Source: an uncultured Kiritimatiellota bacterium (GTDB lineage: Bacteria > Verrucomicrobiota > Kiritimatiellia > RFP12 > DVOR01). Taken from it: a stretch of DNA of 34,373 bases. Below are positions 1 to 10,151 of the stretch, one piece after another. The stretch is taken from NCBI GenBank assembly GCA_944391085.1, contig CALXSE010000018.1, positions 1-34,373 of the forward strand, given 5' to 3'. The notes under the pieces are model-generated. The model was not told where the DNA came from and made no database searches. It saw only the letters and a list, made by a program, of their open reading frames with translations. The position numbers and the translations under genes were made by a program. The stretch's first letter is position 1; each line of letters begins with the position of its first letter.

Positions 1-40
1 CCGCCAACATCAAACGAAACAAAACATGATCCTCATTCAT
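1..40 (-). CDS. possible 5' end of a gene running off the left edge
   Basis: On the minus strand an ATG at 40-38 opens a frame of 13 codons (MNEDHVLFRLMLA) that reaches the window edge without a stop. It lies just below an AT-rich promoter-like stretch. There is no Shine-Dalgarno sequence at a useful distance, so if real it would be a leaderless start. Two other nearby ATGs (36-34 and 27-25) share a frame that stops at 12-10. Too little is visible to name a product, and the start may be chance. Confidence 0.22.
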   Translation of the reverse strand, partial: MNEDHVLFRLMLA

Positions 41-43
41 CCC

Positions 44-60
44 TTTATATTTACCAAAAT
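44..60 (-). promoter_or_regulatory. possible promoter for a gene beyond the left edge
   Basis: Positions 1-65 are strikingly AT-rich next to the GC-rich genes. On the minus strand TTTGG (58-54) is followed by TAAATA (53-48), the same TTTGG spacing seen before the tonB-like gene. An overlapping alternative -10 is TATAAA (49-44). No convincing -35 hexamer is visible. If the first -10 is used, transcription would begin close to the ATG at 40. Confidence 0.3.
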
Positions 61-81
61 TAGATGCGTTTGCCCTGTCCC

Positions 82-125
82 GCGCCCCGGCGCACGGCGG
101 GCCGCACCCCCGGGAGGGGCGCCGC
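82..125 (-). terminator. GC-rich hairpin region downstream of the ABC transporter genes
   Basis: Just past the ATPase stop codon the minus strand carries GCGCCCC (122-116), which can pair with GGGGCGC (88-82). A competing shorter pairing, GCCGC...CCCC with GGGG...GCGGC, lies inside. There is no U-run after the stem, so it is at best a weak or Rho-assisted terminator. Confidence 0.28.
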
Positions 126-130
126 GGCGG

Positions 131-877
131 TCAGAGGACCTTGGAGAGGAAGTCGCGGAGGCGGGGGGTGGGCGGATTGGCGAAGAGGTCGGCGGGGGGG
201 CCCTCGGCGGCGACGCGGCCCTGGTCGATGAAGAGGATGCGGTCGGCGACCTCGCGGGCGAAGGCGACCTCGTGGGTGACGACGATCATGGTGAGGCCGC
301 CCTGGGCGAGCTGCTTCATGAGGGTGAGCACCTCGCCGACCATCTCGGGGTCGAGGGCGGAGGTGGGCTCGTCGAAGAGCACCAGGTCCGGCTCCATGGC
401 CAGGGCGCGGACGATGGCGATGCGCTGCTTCTGGCCACCGGAGAGGCGGGTGGGATAGTCGTTCGCCTTATCGGCCAGGCCGATGCGCCCCAGGAGGCGC
501 AGGGCGTTGGCCTCGGCCTGGGCGCGGGTCTGGCGGCGGGTGAGGGTGGGCGCGAGGGTGATGTTGCGCAGGACGGTCAGGTGGGGAAACAGGTTGAAGT
601 GCTGGAAGACCATGCCCACGCGGCGGCGCAGGCGGTTCACGTCGGCCCCACGCGCGAGGATGTCGCGGCCCTGGAAGCGGATCTCGCCGGCGTCCGGGCG
701 CTCGAGGAGGTTGAGGCAGCGCAGGAAGGTGGACTTGCCCCCGCCGGAGGGGCCCAGGACGAAGACGGCCTCGCCGGGGCGGACGTCGGCGTCGAGGCCG
801 TCAAGGACGACCCGCCCGGCGAAGGCCTTGCGCAGGCCGCGGACGGCGAGGAGGGGGGCGGCGGGGTCAGGCGTCAC
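131..877 (-). CDS. polar amino acid ABC transporter, ATP-binding protein (GlnQ family)
   Basis: This is the cytoplasmic ATPase that powers uptake of a polar amino acid. All family motifs are present in order: Walker [11 protein letters not shown]-loop, signature LSGGQKQR, Walker [15 protein letters not shown] and the switch histidine in VVTHE. At 248 residues the length is normal for GlnQ/HisP-type subunits. I chose the GTG at 877 because an ideal AGGAGG (890-885) lies seven bases upstream; a longer frame from 895 would place that site inside the coding region. The start overlaps the end of the permease gene by 11 bases, so the two are translationally coupled. The substrate (glutamine, arginine, cystine or another amino acid) cannot be told from the ATPase. 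Confidence 0.93.
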   Translation of the reverse strand: MTPDPAAPLLAVRGLRKAFAGRVVLDGLDADVRPGEAVFVLGPSGGGKSTFLRCLNLLERPDAGEIRFQGRDILARGADVNRLRRRVGMVFQHFNLFPHLTVLRNITLAPTLTRRQTRAQAEANALRLLGRIGLADKANDYPTRLSGGQKQRIAIVRALAMEPDLVLFDEPTSALDPEMVGEVLTLMKQLAQGGLTMIVVTHEVAFAREVADRILFIDQGRVAAEGPPADLFANPPTPRLRDFLSKVL

Positions 878-2420
878 GCTTGAGCCTCCTTTCAAGGCGG
901 CCGAGAAGCCAGGTGAAGAGGGAGACGATGGCCAGGTAAAGGGCCGCGACGGCCAGCAGCGGCATGAAGGCGGTATACGTCTGCGAGCGGATGACGTCGC
1001 CGGCCTTGGTGAGGTCCATCAGCGCGATGTACCCGGCCACGGAGGTCTCCTTGAGCAGGACGATGAACTCGTTGCCCAGGGCGGGCAGGACGTTGCGCAG
1101 GGCCTGGGGAAGGATGACGAAGCCCATCGTGCGCCAGTGGCCCAGGCCCAGCGAGCGGCCGGCCTCGTTCTGCCCGCGGTCGATGGCCATGATCCCGCCG
1201 CGGACGATCTCGGCGACGTACGCGCCGGAGTTGAGCCCGAAGGCGACGACGGCCACGAAGACCTTGCTCACGTCCTGCGAGCCGAAGATGACGAAGTAGA
1301 TGATGAGCAGCTGGACGACGACGGGCGTGCCGCGGATGACGGTGAGGTAAAGCCTGCAGAGGGCGTTGGGCAGGGCCAGCGTGCCGGCCATGTCGTGCGT
1401 GGCGCGGATCACCGCCACCGCGAAGCCGATGAGCAGCCCCAACACCGTGGCGAGGGCGGAGATGACGAGCGTGGCGCGCAACCCCTCGGCCAGGTAGCGC
1501 CAGCGGCCCTCGTCCACAAAGTTCGCGCGGAAGGTGTCCGCCAGCCCGCGGAAGGCGTCGGCCAGCGTCCTGCGCGGCGGGTCAAGGGCGGGGTCGGCGG
1601 CCAGGCGGGCAAGCTCGGCGCGGAGCATGGGGTCGGCGGCGACGGCCGCGCGGATGTCGGCGGTGTCCACCGGCGCGGTGGGGGCGGCCCCGCCGTTGGC
1701 GGCCAGGTAGCGGCGGGCGACCTCCCCCAGCAGGCCGGCGCGGCGCAGGTGCGCGAGGATGGCGTCGACCTGCGCGGCGAGACGCGGGTTCCCCGGGTCG
1801 ATGGCGAAGGCGTAGGCCTCGCGCACCACGGGGCGCGGCAGCAGGCGCAACCCCGGGGTCTGCGCGAGGAAGGCCTGCGCGGGCTGGCGGTCGACGACGG
1901 CGGCCTCCACCTTGCCCATGCGCACGGCGTTGAGGGCCTCGATGACGCTCTTGTAGCGGTCGGGCTCGCCGTAGGCGCGGGTGACGAAGAGGTCGCCGGT
2001 GGAGCCGCTCTGCACGCCCAGCCGCAGGCCGGGGAGATCCGCCAGGTCGCGCGCCGGGCTCTCGATGGGGACGACGGCGACCTGGGCGGCCTCGACGTAG
2101 GGCGCGGAGAAGCGGACCTGGCGGGCGCGCGCCTCGGTGACGGTGATGCCGCTGGCGGCGAGGTCGGCCTTGCCGGTGGCGACGGCGGGGATGACGGCGT
2201 CGAAGGCCATGTCCTGCACCACGAGCGGGCGGTCGAGGCAGGCGGCGAAGATGGCGCAGAGCGCCGGGTCGATGCCGTCGATGGCGCCCTGGACATGGTA
2301 TTCGTAGGGCGGGAAGGTGGCCTCGCAGATGACGCGCAGGGGCTCGGGCCCGGCGTCCTCGCGGCAGCCCAGCAGGCAGGGGAGCGCGGCGATCAAGAGC
2401 AGGAGCGAACGGATCGTCAT
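867..2420 (-). CDS. fused amino acid-binding lipoprotein and ABC permease
   Basis: One polypeptide of 517 residues joins two subunits that are usually separate. The N-terminus has a lipoprotein signal with the lipobox LLGC (Cys about residue 19). A family 3 solute-binding domain (about 25-245) follows, with typical phrases such as [14 protein letters not shown] and KVEAAVVD. After an alanine- and proline-containing linker comes a GlnP/HisMQ-type permease (about 290-510) with several hydrophobic segments, RGTPVVVQL, and the cytoplasmic EAA loop around [13 protein letters not shown] that contacts the ATPase. Such fusions are known, for example in lactococcal GlnP. The ATG at 2420 fits the signal peptide; a TTG nine bases upstream is less likely. 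No clear Shine-Dalgarno site is visible. The gene forms a two-gene operon with the overlapping ATPase gene. Confidence 0.9.
   Translation of the reverse strand: MTIRSLLLLIAALPCLLGCREDAGPEPLRVICEATFPPYEYHVQGAIDGIDPALCAIFAACLDRPLVVQDMAFDAVIPAVATGKADLAASGITVTEARARQVRFSAPYVEAAQVAVVPIESPARDLADLPGLRLGVQSGSTGDLFVTRAYGEPDRYKSVIEALNAVRMGKVEAAVVDRQPAQAFLAQTPGLRLLPRPVVREAYAFAIDPGNPRLAAQVDAILAHLRRAGLLGEVARRYLAANGGAAPTAPVDTADIRAAVAADPMLRAELARLAADPALDPPRRTLADAFRGLADTFRANFVDEGRWRYLAEGLRATLVISALATVLGLLIGFAVAVIRATHDMAGTLALPNALCRLYLTVIRGTPVVVQLLIIYFVIFGSQDVSKVFVAVVAFGLNSGAYVAEIVRGGIMAIDRGQNEAGRSLGLGHWRTMGFVILPQALRNVLPALGNEFIVLLKETSVAGYIALMDLTKAGDVIRSQTYTAFMPLLAVAALYLAIVSLFTWLLGRLERRLKRDA
885..890 (-). promoter_or_regulatory. 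ribosome binding site deciding the ATPase start
   Basis: The minus strand reads AGGAGG here, seven bases before GTG at 877-875. It favours the GTG over the upstream frame opening at 895, and lies inside the 3' end of the permease gene. Confidence 0.8.
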
Positions 2421-2448
2421 AGGCGGCAATCAGTGGCTGGCAGAAACA

Positions 2449-2478
2449 GGCAAGGGCGGCCCGGGCGCGGCCCTTGCC
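2449..2478 (-). terminator. probable intrinsic terminator after guaA
   Basis: GGCAAGGGC (minus 2478-2470) pairs with GCCCTTGCC (2457-2449) as a nine-base-pair stem with a 12-base GC-rich loop, followed on the minus strand by a short pyrimidine stretch TGTTTCTG. It separates guaA from the amino acid transporter operon. Confidence 0.5.
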
Positions 2479-2489
2479 CGGGGGGACGG

Positions 2490-2515
2490 CCGCCCGCCCC
2501 GCGCGGGGCGGGCGG
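2490..2515. repeat. perfect 26-base palindrome between guaA and the transporter genes
   Basis: The 13-base arms 2490-2502 and 2503-2515 are exact reverse complements with CGCG at the centre and no loop. It lies between the guaA stop and the terminator-like hairpin. There is no U-run. It may add to termination or mRNA 3'-end stability. Confidence 0.55.
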
Positions 2516-2523
2516 GGCGGGGC

Positions 2524-3783
<1,260 letters not shown>

Positions 3784-3795
3784 GGGGGTCCTTTC

Positions 3796-6700
3796 TCAGT
3801 AAAGGGGTTTGCCGAAGACGCAGAACTTGCGCAGGTGGAGGAAGGTCTTGTCCTTGGGGTGGCAGACGACGCGGACGTATTTGGCGCGCGCGGCGGGGAA
3901 GGTGAGGCGGTAGTCGCCCTGGCGCCTGTCGCCCCGGGCCACCTCGCGCCAGGCCTTGCCGTCCTCGCTCACCTCGAGGGTGAAGGGCACAAGGCGCCCG
4001 TCGTTCTGGTCGCCGCGATTCTGGAGGTAGACGCCGGAGACCTCGGCCATGCCGGGGAGGACGACCTCGGCCCAGGGCGCGCGCTCCTGCGCGGTGTGGA
4101 AGGGGGCCAGGGCGGCGCGGGCGTCGATCGCGGCGCGGTAGGCGTCGGGGCGGTCCCAGTTGCTGGTGGAGGAGAGGCGCAGGAGGCCCTTCCCCGAAAG
4201 CAGCTGCCCCTCCATGCCGAAGTTCATCGGCGCGCGCGCCGTGGGGGCAAGGCGCTCCTGGAGGTCGCAAAGCGCCTGGAAGGCCTGGAGATTGCCGGCC
4301 TGCGAGGCCGCGCGGATGCCCTCGCGGACGTACTTGGCCAGGGTGCCCCCGTCGCCGTCGCGGCTGAGGAGGGATTCGACGGCGGCGACGTAGCGCGGGG
4401 CGAGGGCGGCGTCCTTGAGGAAGCGGTTGCCGCCCCAGCGCATGAGCACGCCGAAGGCGTCCGGCGTGCCGGCCTGGGCGCCGAGCGCGGCGCGGAAGAG
4501 GGCCAGGAGCGTCTCCGCGTCGCCGTCGGCGGCCTTGGCCTGGGCGTCGAGGAGCGCGCCGTAGTCGCAGAACTCGGCGGTCTGCTGGGGGCCCTGGCGG
4601 ATGACGCCGGCCCAGGCCACGAGGGCCTCGCGCACGGCGTCGGCGCCGCCAAGGGCCTTGAGGCGGGGGAGGACGTCGGCCAGCAGGAAGTCCCACGCCG
4701 GCTCCACGTGGTCGCGCAGGCCCTGGGCGGCGCGGTCACCGAGCGCGCGCCAATCGGCGGCGGGGGCCTCGCGGGCGCGGAGCCAGGCGGCCCAGTCGCG
4801 CCAAAGGGCCAGGTTCTGGGGGCAGGCCTCGGCGGCGCGGCGGTAGAGGGCCTCGACCTCGGGGTCGCGCGTCTCGACGGCCTCGACCTTGAACTCGAGG
4901 GCGCGCCCGCCGGTGTTGTTGAAGTAGCGGAGCTCGAAGGGGTGGCGGCCCTTGGCGAGGGTGGTGCGGTGAGTGGTGCCCTCAAGGCCGTGGAGGCCGT
5001 CCTTGCCGGCGACGCGCCTGCCGTCGAGCCAGAGCCCGGCGCCGTCGTCGCTGCGGACGGTGAGGGCGGCCTCCAGGTCGCGGGGAGCCTCCAGGTAGCC
5101 CGTCCAGACGAGGAGGACGCGCTCCTTGCGCCCGGCCTGATCCAGGTCGAGGGCGTCGAGGCCCTGCCAGGAGCCGATGCGCTTGAGCTTGGAAGGGTCG
5201 TCGGGGAGTTTCGCGCCGCCCCATTCATAGGCGTCGCAGGCCAGCTCGGAGCGGACGGGCGCCGGGAAGCGCTCGGCGCGGCGGGCGCGGGCCTGCCAGA
5301 GGAAGCGATAGGACTCGCGCATCCCGGGGCGGGCGAAGGCGTCGGCGAAGAGCTCGTGGTAGGAGAACTTCCAGACGTCGGCCAGCGGCGCGAAGTGCGA
5401 GCCGGTGTGCGGGGAGACGTTGTAGCAGATGGTCCACCGGCCCTGGCCGGGATCCCAGACAAGGTAGGCGCAGTGGGCGGGCTGGCCGCCGGTGGTGGAG
5501 GGCAGGCCGTGCGCCTTGGCCGCGGCCGAGCCGTAGTAGCTCAGCCCGCCGCAGACGGCGCCGACCTTGCGCGAGGCCTCGTGGCGCAGGTAGGCATGCT
5601 CCCAGGGCTTGTAGTAGTCGCTGCCGTGGATGGAATCGCCAAAGAAGTTGTTCAGGCGGTAAGGCGCGGCCCAGCAGACGCCGCCATACTGGCGCGGCGG
5701 GACGTTGTGCTCGGCGGCGATCCAGCGGGCGTTGGCCGCGTCGCACTGCGCGGGGATCATCGTGTAGCGCATCTGCTCGCAGCGCATCCCGTCGGCCCCG
5801 CGGCGCAGGAAGCCCTCGGCGCGCAGGGCCATCGTCTCCTGGAAGAGGAGGGCGGCCTCGGTGGGGTCGGCCCCAGCGTTGAGCGCGGCGGCCGCGGCCC
5901 AACGCCTGAGCGTGGGCGAGGCGTAGACCTCGGGGCACAGCCAGCAGATCTGGTCGAGCGCCTTGAGCGAGGCGCCCCAACCGGCGAGCGGGTCGCCCGA
6001 GCCCAGGAAGTCGGCCAGCCAGGCGTCGTCGGCCAGGAACTTGGCCAGGAAGCCCGCCCCGCCCTCCCGGGCGCGGATCTCCGCGAGGACGGCCTCGGGC
6101 ACGGCCAGCTCCAGGAAGGACGCCCACGCGCCGCGCGTGGCGGCCTCGACGGCGCCGTCCCCGGCGGCGGGGCGCTCGGGCAGGATGCGGCGCAGGGCCA
6201 GCGTGCCCCACTCCTGGCCGGGGTCGTCGAAGGCGACGGACAGGGAGAGCGTCGCGTCGCCGCCGGCATAGTCGAACGGCACGGCGAGGCTCCCGCCCGG
6301 GGCGATCGGGGCCGCCTCGCCGAAGCGCCGGCCGCCGACGGTGAGCCCCTCGAAGGTCATCGTTCCCCGTCCCTTGCCGCGCCGGATCGTCAGCTCATAA
6401 CGCCCCGGGGCGCGGAGGATCTTGCGCACGCCGACGGTCACGGGCCACACCTGGCTCCCGGCGCGCGCGTCCTTGGGCCGCCAGCCGTAGGGCACGGCCA
6501 CGGGGCCCTGCCCGCGCAGGCAGAGGAGCCCCTGCGCCGCGATGCCAAAGTGGGTCGTCGCCTCCATGGCCAACACGCGGCGCAGCAGGTCGTCGAGCTC
6601 CGCCTTCCGGGCCTCGTCGCCTTTGTAGAGCACGTAACGCAGGAGCATCAGCCCCTGGCGCTGATTGTTGGAAAGGTGGGCCTGCGGCTTGGCCTCGAGC

Positions 6701-7317
6701 CCGCGGATGTAGGCCTCGCCGCCCTGGAAATTCTTGTCCTTGGCGAAGCCCTGCACCTTGTAGCAGGCGTCGGCGGCGGGGTCGAACTCAAAGGCGAAGC
6801 GCCAGCCGGTCTCGTCCCGCGGGTCGAGCGCGGCGAGCTTGTCCCACAACGGCCTGCACTTCTCCTTCGCGGTGCGGGGGCCGAGCTCGGCCACGACGGG
6901 CGCGAGGGCCGCGCCGACGGCCTCGGCGTCGCCCCCTTCGAGCGCGGCGCGGGCGGCGGCCTCGCGGGCACGGCCCTCGGCCAGGAGCCCCTCCAGCGCC
7001 GCGGGGCCGCGGACGCCCTCGCGCAGGAGGACGCACGCGCCGTCCGCCCCGAAGTAGGCGAAGGCCGGGTAGGCGCGCGGCTCCAGGCGGATGGCCTGCC
7101 GGGCCTTCCAGTCGGCCTGCACCGCGGCGTCCACCTTCTCGGGCTGGTCGACGGTGGCCAGGCGGACGCCCGCGCGCCGGGCAAAGCCCGCCTCGTCCCA
7201 CGCGGCGCGCACGACGGCGCTGGCCTCGTCCCAGTCGCTCCCCACGTACAGCACGGCCTGTTGGGCCCAGGCCCACGCGGCGCACGCCGCCGCAACTAAA
7301 AAGAGCGCTTTCCTCAT
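3796..7317 (-). CDS. secreted multidomain protein: thioredoxin-like, transglutaminase-like, PA14 and discoidin domains
   Basis: This is a protein of 1173 residues with a signal peptide (cleavage probably after AWA, residue ~18). Residues ~20-125 resemble a thioredoxin fold starting LYVGSDW, but the CxxC is replaced by DEAS. A long alpha-helical, repeat-like section follows. A transglutaminase/protease-like core lies at about 540-660, with Cys589 in GAVCGGLSYYGS and His615 in GQPAHCAYLVW; the third catalytic residue is unclear because the usual Asp position appears as Asn. A PA14-like domain (about 712-812; SDDGAGLWLDG) and another helical section come next. The C-terminal ~140 residues look like an F5/8 type C (discoidin) carbohydrate-binding domain (TLEVSEDGKAW, AKYVRVVCHP). 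The likely location is the periplasm or outside the cell. The gene starts 13 bases after the tonB-like stop and is followed closely by guaA. The specific substrate is unknown. Confidence 0.85.
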   Translation of the reverse strand: MRKALFLVAAACAAWAWAQQAVLYVGSDWDEASAVVRAAWDEAGFARRAGVRLATVDQPEKVDAAVQADWKARQAIRLEPRAYPAFAYFGADGACVLLREGVRGPAALEGLLAEGRAREAAARAALEGGDAEAVGAALAPVVAELGPRTAKEKCRPLWDKLAALDPRDETGWRFAFEFDPAADACYKVQGFAKDKNFQGGEAYIRGLEAKPQAHLSNNQRQGLMLLRYVLYKGDEARKAELDDLLRRVLAMEATTHFGIAAQGLLCLRGQGPVAVPYGWRPKDARAGSQVWPVTVGVRKILRAPGRYELTIRRGKGRGTMTFEGLTVGGRRFGEAAPIAPGGSLAVPFDYAGGDATLSLSVAFDDPGQEWGTLALRRILPERPAAGDGAVEAATRGAWASFLELAVPEAVLAEIRAREGGAGFLAKFLADDAWLADFLGSGDPLAGWGASLKALDQICWLCPEVYASPTLRRWAAAAALNAGADPTEAALLFQETMALRAEGFLRRGADGMRCEQMRYTMIPAQCDAANARWIAAEHNVPPRQYGGVCWAAPYRLNNFFGDSIHGSDYYKPWEHAYLRHEASRKVGAVCGGLSYYGSAAAKAHGLPSTTGGQPAHCAYLVWDPGQGRWTICYNVSPHTGSHFAPLADVWKFSYHELFADAFARPGMRESYRFLWQARARRAERFPAPVRSELACDAYEWGGAKLPDDPSKLKRIGSWQGLDALDLDQAGRKERVLLVWTGYLEAPRDLEAALTVRSDDGAGLWLDGRRVAGKDGLHGLEGTTHRTTLAKGRHPFELRYFNNTGGRALEFKVEAVETRDPEVEALYRRAAEACPQNLALWRDWAAWLRAREAPAADWRALGDRAAQGLRDHVEPAWDFLLADVLPRLKALGGADAVREALVAWAGVIRQGPQQTAEFCDYGALLDAQAKAADGDAETLLALFRAALGAQAGTPDAFGVLMRWGGNRFLKDAALAPRYVAAVESLLSRDGDGGTLAKYVREGIRAASQAGNLQAFQALCDLQERLAPTARAPMNFGMEGQLLSGKGLLRLSSTSNWDRPDAYRAAIDARAALAPFHTAQERAPWAEVVLPGMAEVSGVYLQNRGDQNDGRLVPFTLEVSEDGKAWREVARGDRRQGDYRLTFPAARAKYVRVVCHPKDKTFLHLRKFCVFGKPLY

Positions 7318-7330
7318 CCTGTCGCCTCTC

Positions 7331-8131
7331 TCATTCCACGTCCACGCGGATGGTTACGGACGTGTACGCTTCCAAAAACGATTCCGGCAGCGCCGCGATG
7401 CGGCGCACCTGCCTGCACGCGGCCAGCACCTGCGCGTCGAACGCCCCGTCGCCGCTCGATTCCGCCACCGTGATGCCCTTGACCGCGCCGCCGGCGGCCA
7501 GCGACACGCGCAGCTTGGGCGCCCTGCCCGTGGGCGAGGCCTCGAGCGTGCCCTCGCAGGCCTCCCGGAAGGCCCGGGCGATGAGGCCGTAGCAGCGCGA
7601 GAGCACGTTCGGCGGCACCTGGTTCTTGTTGCCCGGGCGTGCGCCGGCGGCGAGCAGGCGGCGGATTTCGGCCTCGGAGAGTTTCTTGGCGGTCGCGGCC
7701 TTTGTCTTGTCTTTTTTGCCGGAGGTCACGGGGCCGACGCGCTTGCCGATTTTGATTTCCTTGGCGGAGACCGCCTTCCACTTCGGCTTTTCGGGGGCCT
7801 TTTGGGGCTCGGCCTTGGGCTTTTCGGGCGCGGGCGCGGGTTGGGGTTCGGGTTTGGGGGCCGGCGCGGGCTCCGGGTCGGGCGGGGGCGGGGGGGGCGG
7901 CGGCGCGGGTTCGGGCTGGGGCTGGGGTTCGGGCTCGACGGCGTCGTTGGGCTCCTCGGACAAGACGTCGGCGGCGTTTTCCTCGGTCACGACCACGAAG
8001 TCCATGGGGATGATTTCCTCCTGGCGCTGCGCGGAGAGGCAGCCGTTGAAAGAGACGGAGCCAAGGAGGGCGAAGATGACGGCGTTCGCCGCCACCGCGA
8101 AGCCGATCGTCCGCCCGCTGTGTCCGTCCAT
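7331..8131 (-). CDS. TonB/TolA-like energy transducer
   Basis: This is an inner-membrane protein of about 266 residues that would span the periplasm and pass proton-motive energy to outer-membrane receptors. It has one N-terminal membrane segment (TIGFAVAANAVIFALLG), a proline/glutamate/lysine-rich rigid spacer (about 58-112), and a C-terminal TonB-type domain with the family pattern SLAAGGAVKGITVAESSGD...LPESF. ExbB and ExbD are not in the window. Two ATGs are possible, at 8140 and 8131. I chose 8131 because the first overlaps the -10 element of the likely promoter, and no Shine-Dalgarno site precedes either. The gene is the first of a likely operon with the 1173-residue protein and guaA. 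TolA and TonB types cannot be told apart securely here. Confidence 0.82.
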   Translation of the reverse strand: MDGHSGRTIGFAVAANAVIFALLGSVSFNGCLSAQRQEEIIPMDFVVVTEENAADVLSEEPNDAVEPEPQPQPEPAPPPPPPPPDPEPAPAPKPEPQPAPAPEKPKAEPQKAPEKPKWKAVSAKEIKIGKRVGPVTSGKKDKTKAATAKKLSEAEIRRLLAAGARPGNKNQVPPNVLSRCYGLIARAFREACEGTLEASPTGRAPKLRVSLAAGGAVKGITVAESSGDGAFDAQVLAACRQVRRIAALPESFLEAYTSVTIRVDVE

Positions 8132-8138
8132 GCCAATC

Positions 8139-8149
8139 ATTATACCAAA
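8139..8149 (-). promoter_or_regulatory. extended -10 promoter of the tonB-like operon
   Basis: The minus strand reads TTTGGTATAAT: a perfect TATAAT (8144-8139) preceded by TGG, an extended -10 element. No -35 hexamer is seen at 17 +/- 1 bases. The expected transcription start falls within a base or two of the ATG at 8131, implying a leaderless or nearly leaderless mRNA. The promoter lies downstream of the strong terminator at 8191-8219, which fits independent expression. Confidence 0.6.
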
Positions 8150-8188
8150 GCCCGGGGCCGCGGCGCGGCGGCGGGAGGGGACGGGGTG

Positions 8189-8219
8189 AAAAAAGGCCCC
8201 GGCGGGGCCGGGGCCTTTT
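8189..8219 (-). terminator. intrinsic terminator of the argJBD-thioredoxin operon
   Basis: A 12-base-pair perfect stem (8191-8202 with 8208-8219, arm AAAAGGCCCCGG) has a five-base loop. On the minus strand it is followed by a run of six T (8194-8189). It lies 20 bases past the thioredoxin-like stop codon. The A/T ends of the stem make it partly functional in the other direction too. Confidence 0.88.
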
Positions 8220-8238
8220 GGGGAGGCGGCGGGGCGGC

Positions 8239-8916
8239 TCACTTGGCGGCGTCGCGGGCCTTGGCCCTGAGGGCGTCGAGCTTGGCCTGGGCGGCGTCGA
8301 AGGTGGTCTGGAAGGCCTGGGCTTCCTTTTGGAGTTTGGCCTGCCAGGCCTCGACCTTCTTCTCGAGGTCGGCGAGCTCGGCCTCGGCGGCCTTGTAGGC
8401 GGCGAGATCCTCGGCGGAGAGGAGCTTCTCGAGGTCCTGGACGATGAGGACGTCCTTCACCTGGTCGATGAAGGCCTGAGGGGTGACGTCGCGGTCGGCA
8501 CCGAGCCGGCCGAGCTGCTTGCCGTCGGGGCCGAGGATGACGTAGGTGGGGAAGCCGCCGATGCCGTATTGCTCGGAGAGCTTTTCGTTCTGCTCCTTGA
8601 GGGCCTGGCTCTGCTCCTTGCCGCGGGGGAAGTCGACGTAGAGGAGGACGAGCCCATCTTTGGCGTAATCGGCCCACTCCTGGGTGGAGAAGACCTTGCC
8701 GTCCATGAGCTTGCACCAGCCGCACCAGTCCGAGCCGGTGAACTGGATGAAGAGGGGCTTGCCGGTTTTCTTGGAGAGTTCCAGTGCGGCGGGGGCGTCG
8801 CTGGTCCATTTGCCGAGCTCGGCGCCCTTGTCGGCGACGTCCGCGGCGGTGGCGGCGGCGGAGAAAAGCGCGGCGACGGCGAGGGCGCCGGCGGCGATGA
8901 GGTTGCGGGTGGGCAT
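8239..8916 (-). CDS. periplasmic thioredoxin-like protein with C-terminal coiled coil
   Basis: This is a 225-residue exported protein. The signal peptide MPTRNLIAAGALAVAALF ends near ATAA-DVAD. The thioredoxin domain (about 30-155) has an active site WCGWCK after FTGSD, a central GIGGFPTYVIL containing the cis-proline, and no further cysteines in the active region. This resembles the thioredoxin_7/DsbD-gamma type rather than classical WCGPC thioredoxin. The last ~60 residues are charged heptad-like helix (LAAYKAAEAELADLEKKVE), probably a coiled coil for oligomerisation. The ATG at 8916 is chosen because it begins the signal peptide and is preceded by GAAAGGA; an in-frame ATG at 8955 would put 13 charged residues ahead. 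It sits 35 bases after argD, yet has no obvious link to arginine synthesis. A role in disulfide reduction or isomerisation is inferred. Confidence 0.87.
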   Translation of the reverse strand: MPTRNLIAAGALAVAALFSAAATAADVADKGAELGKWTSDAPAALELSKKTGKPLFIQFTGSDWCGWCKLMDGKVFSTQEWADYAKDGLVLLYVDFPRGKEQSQALKEQNEKLSEQYGIGGFPTYVILGPDGKQLGRLGADRDVTPQAFIDQVKDVLIVQDLEKLLSAEDLAAYKAAEAELADLEKKVEAWQAKLQKEAQAFQTTFDAAQAKLDALRAKARDAAK

Positions 8917-8951
8917 GGCGGGGGTTCCTTTCGTGTCGTTGCGGGGGCGGC

Positions 8952-10143
<1,192 letters not shown>

Positions 10144-10151
<8 letters not shown>

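Noticed and set aside
7314..7781. Minus-strand frame of 155 codons overlapping the tonB-like gene
   Set aside because: It is in another frame from the TonB-type C-terminal domain, is rich in Arg/Gly/Pro, and shows no family pattern. The tonB-like frame explains the region.
7850..7930. Proline-rich GC tract as a possible replication or recombination repeat
   Set aside because: It is the Pro/Glu/Lys-rich periplasmic spacer expected in TonB/TolA proteins.
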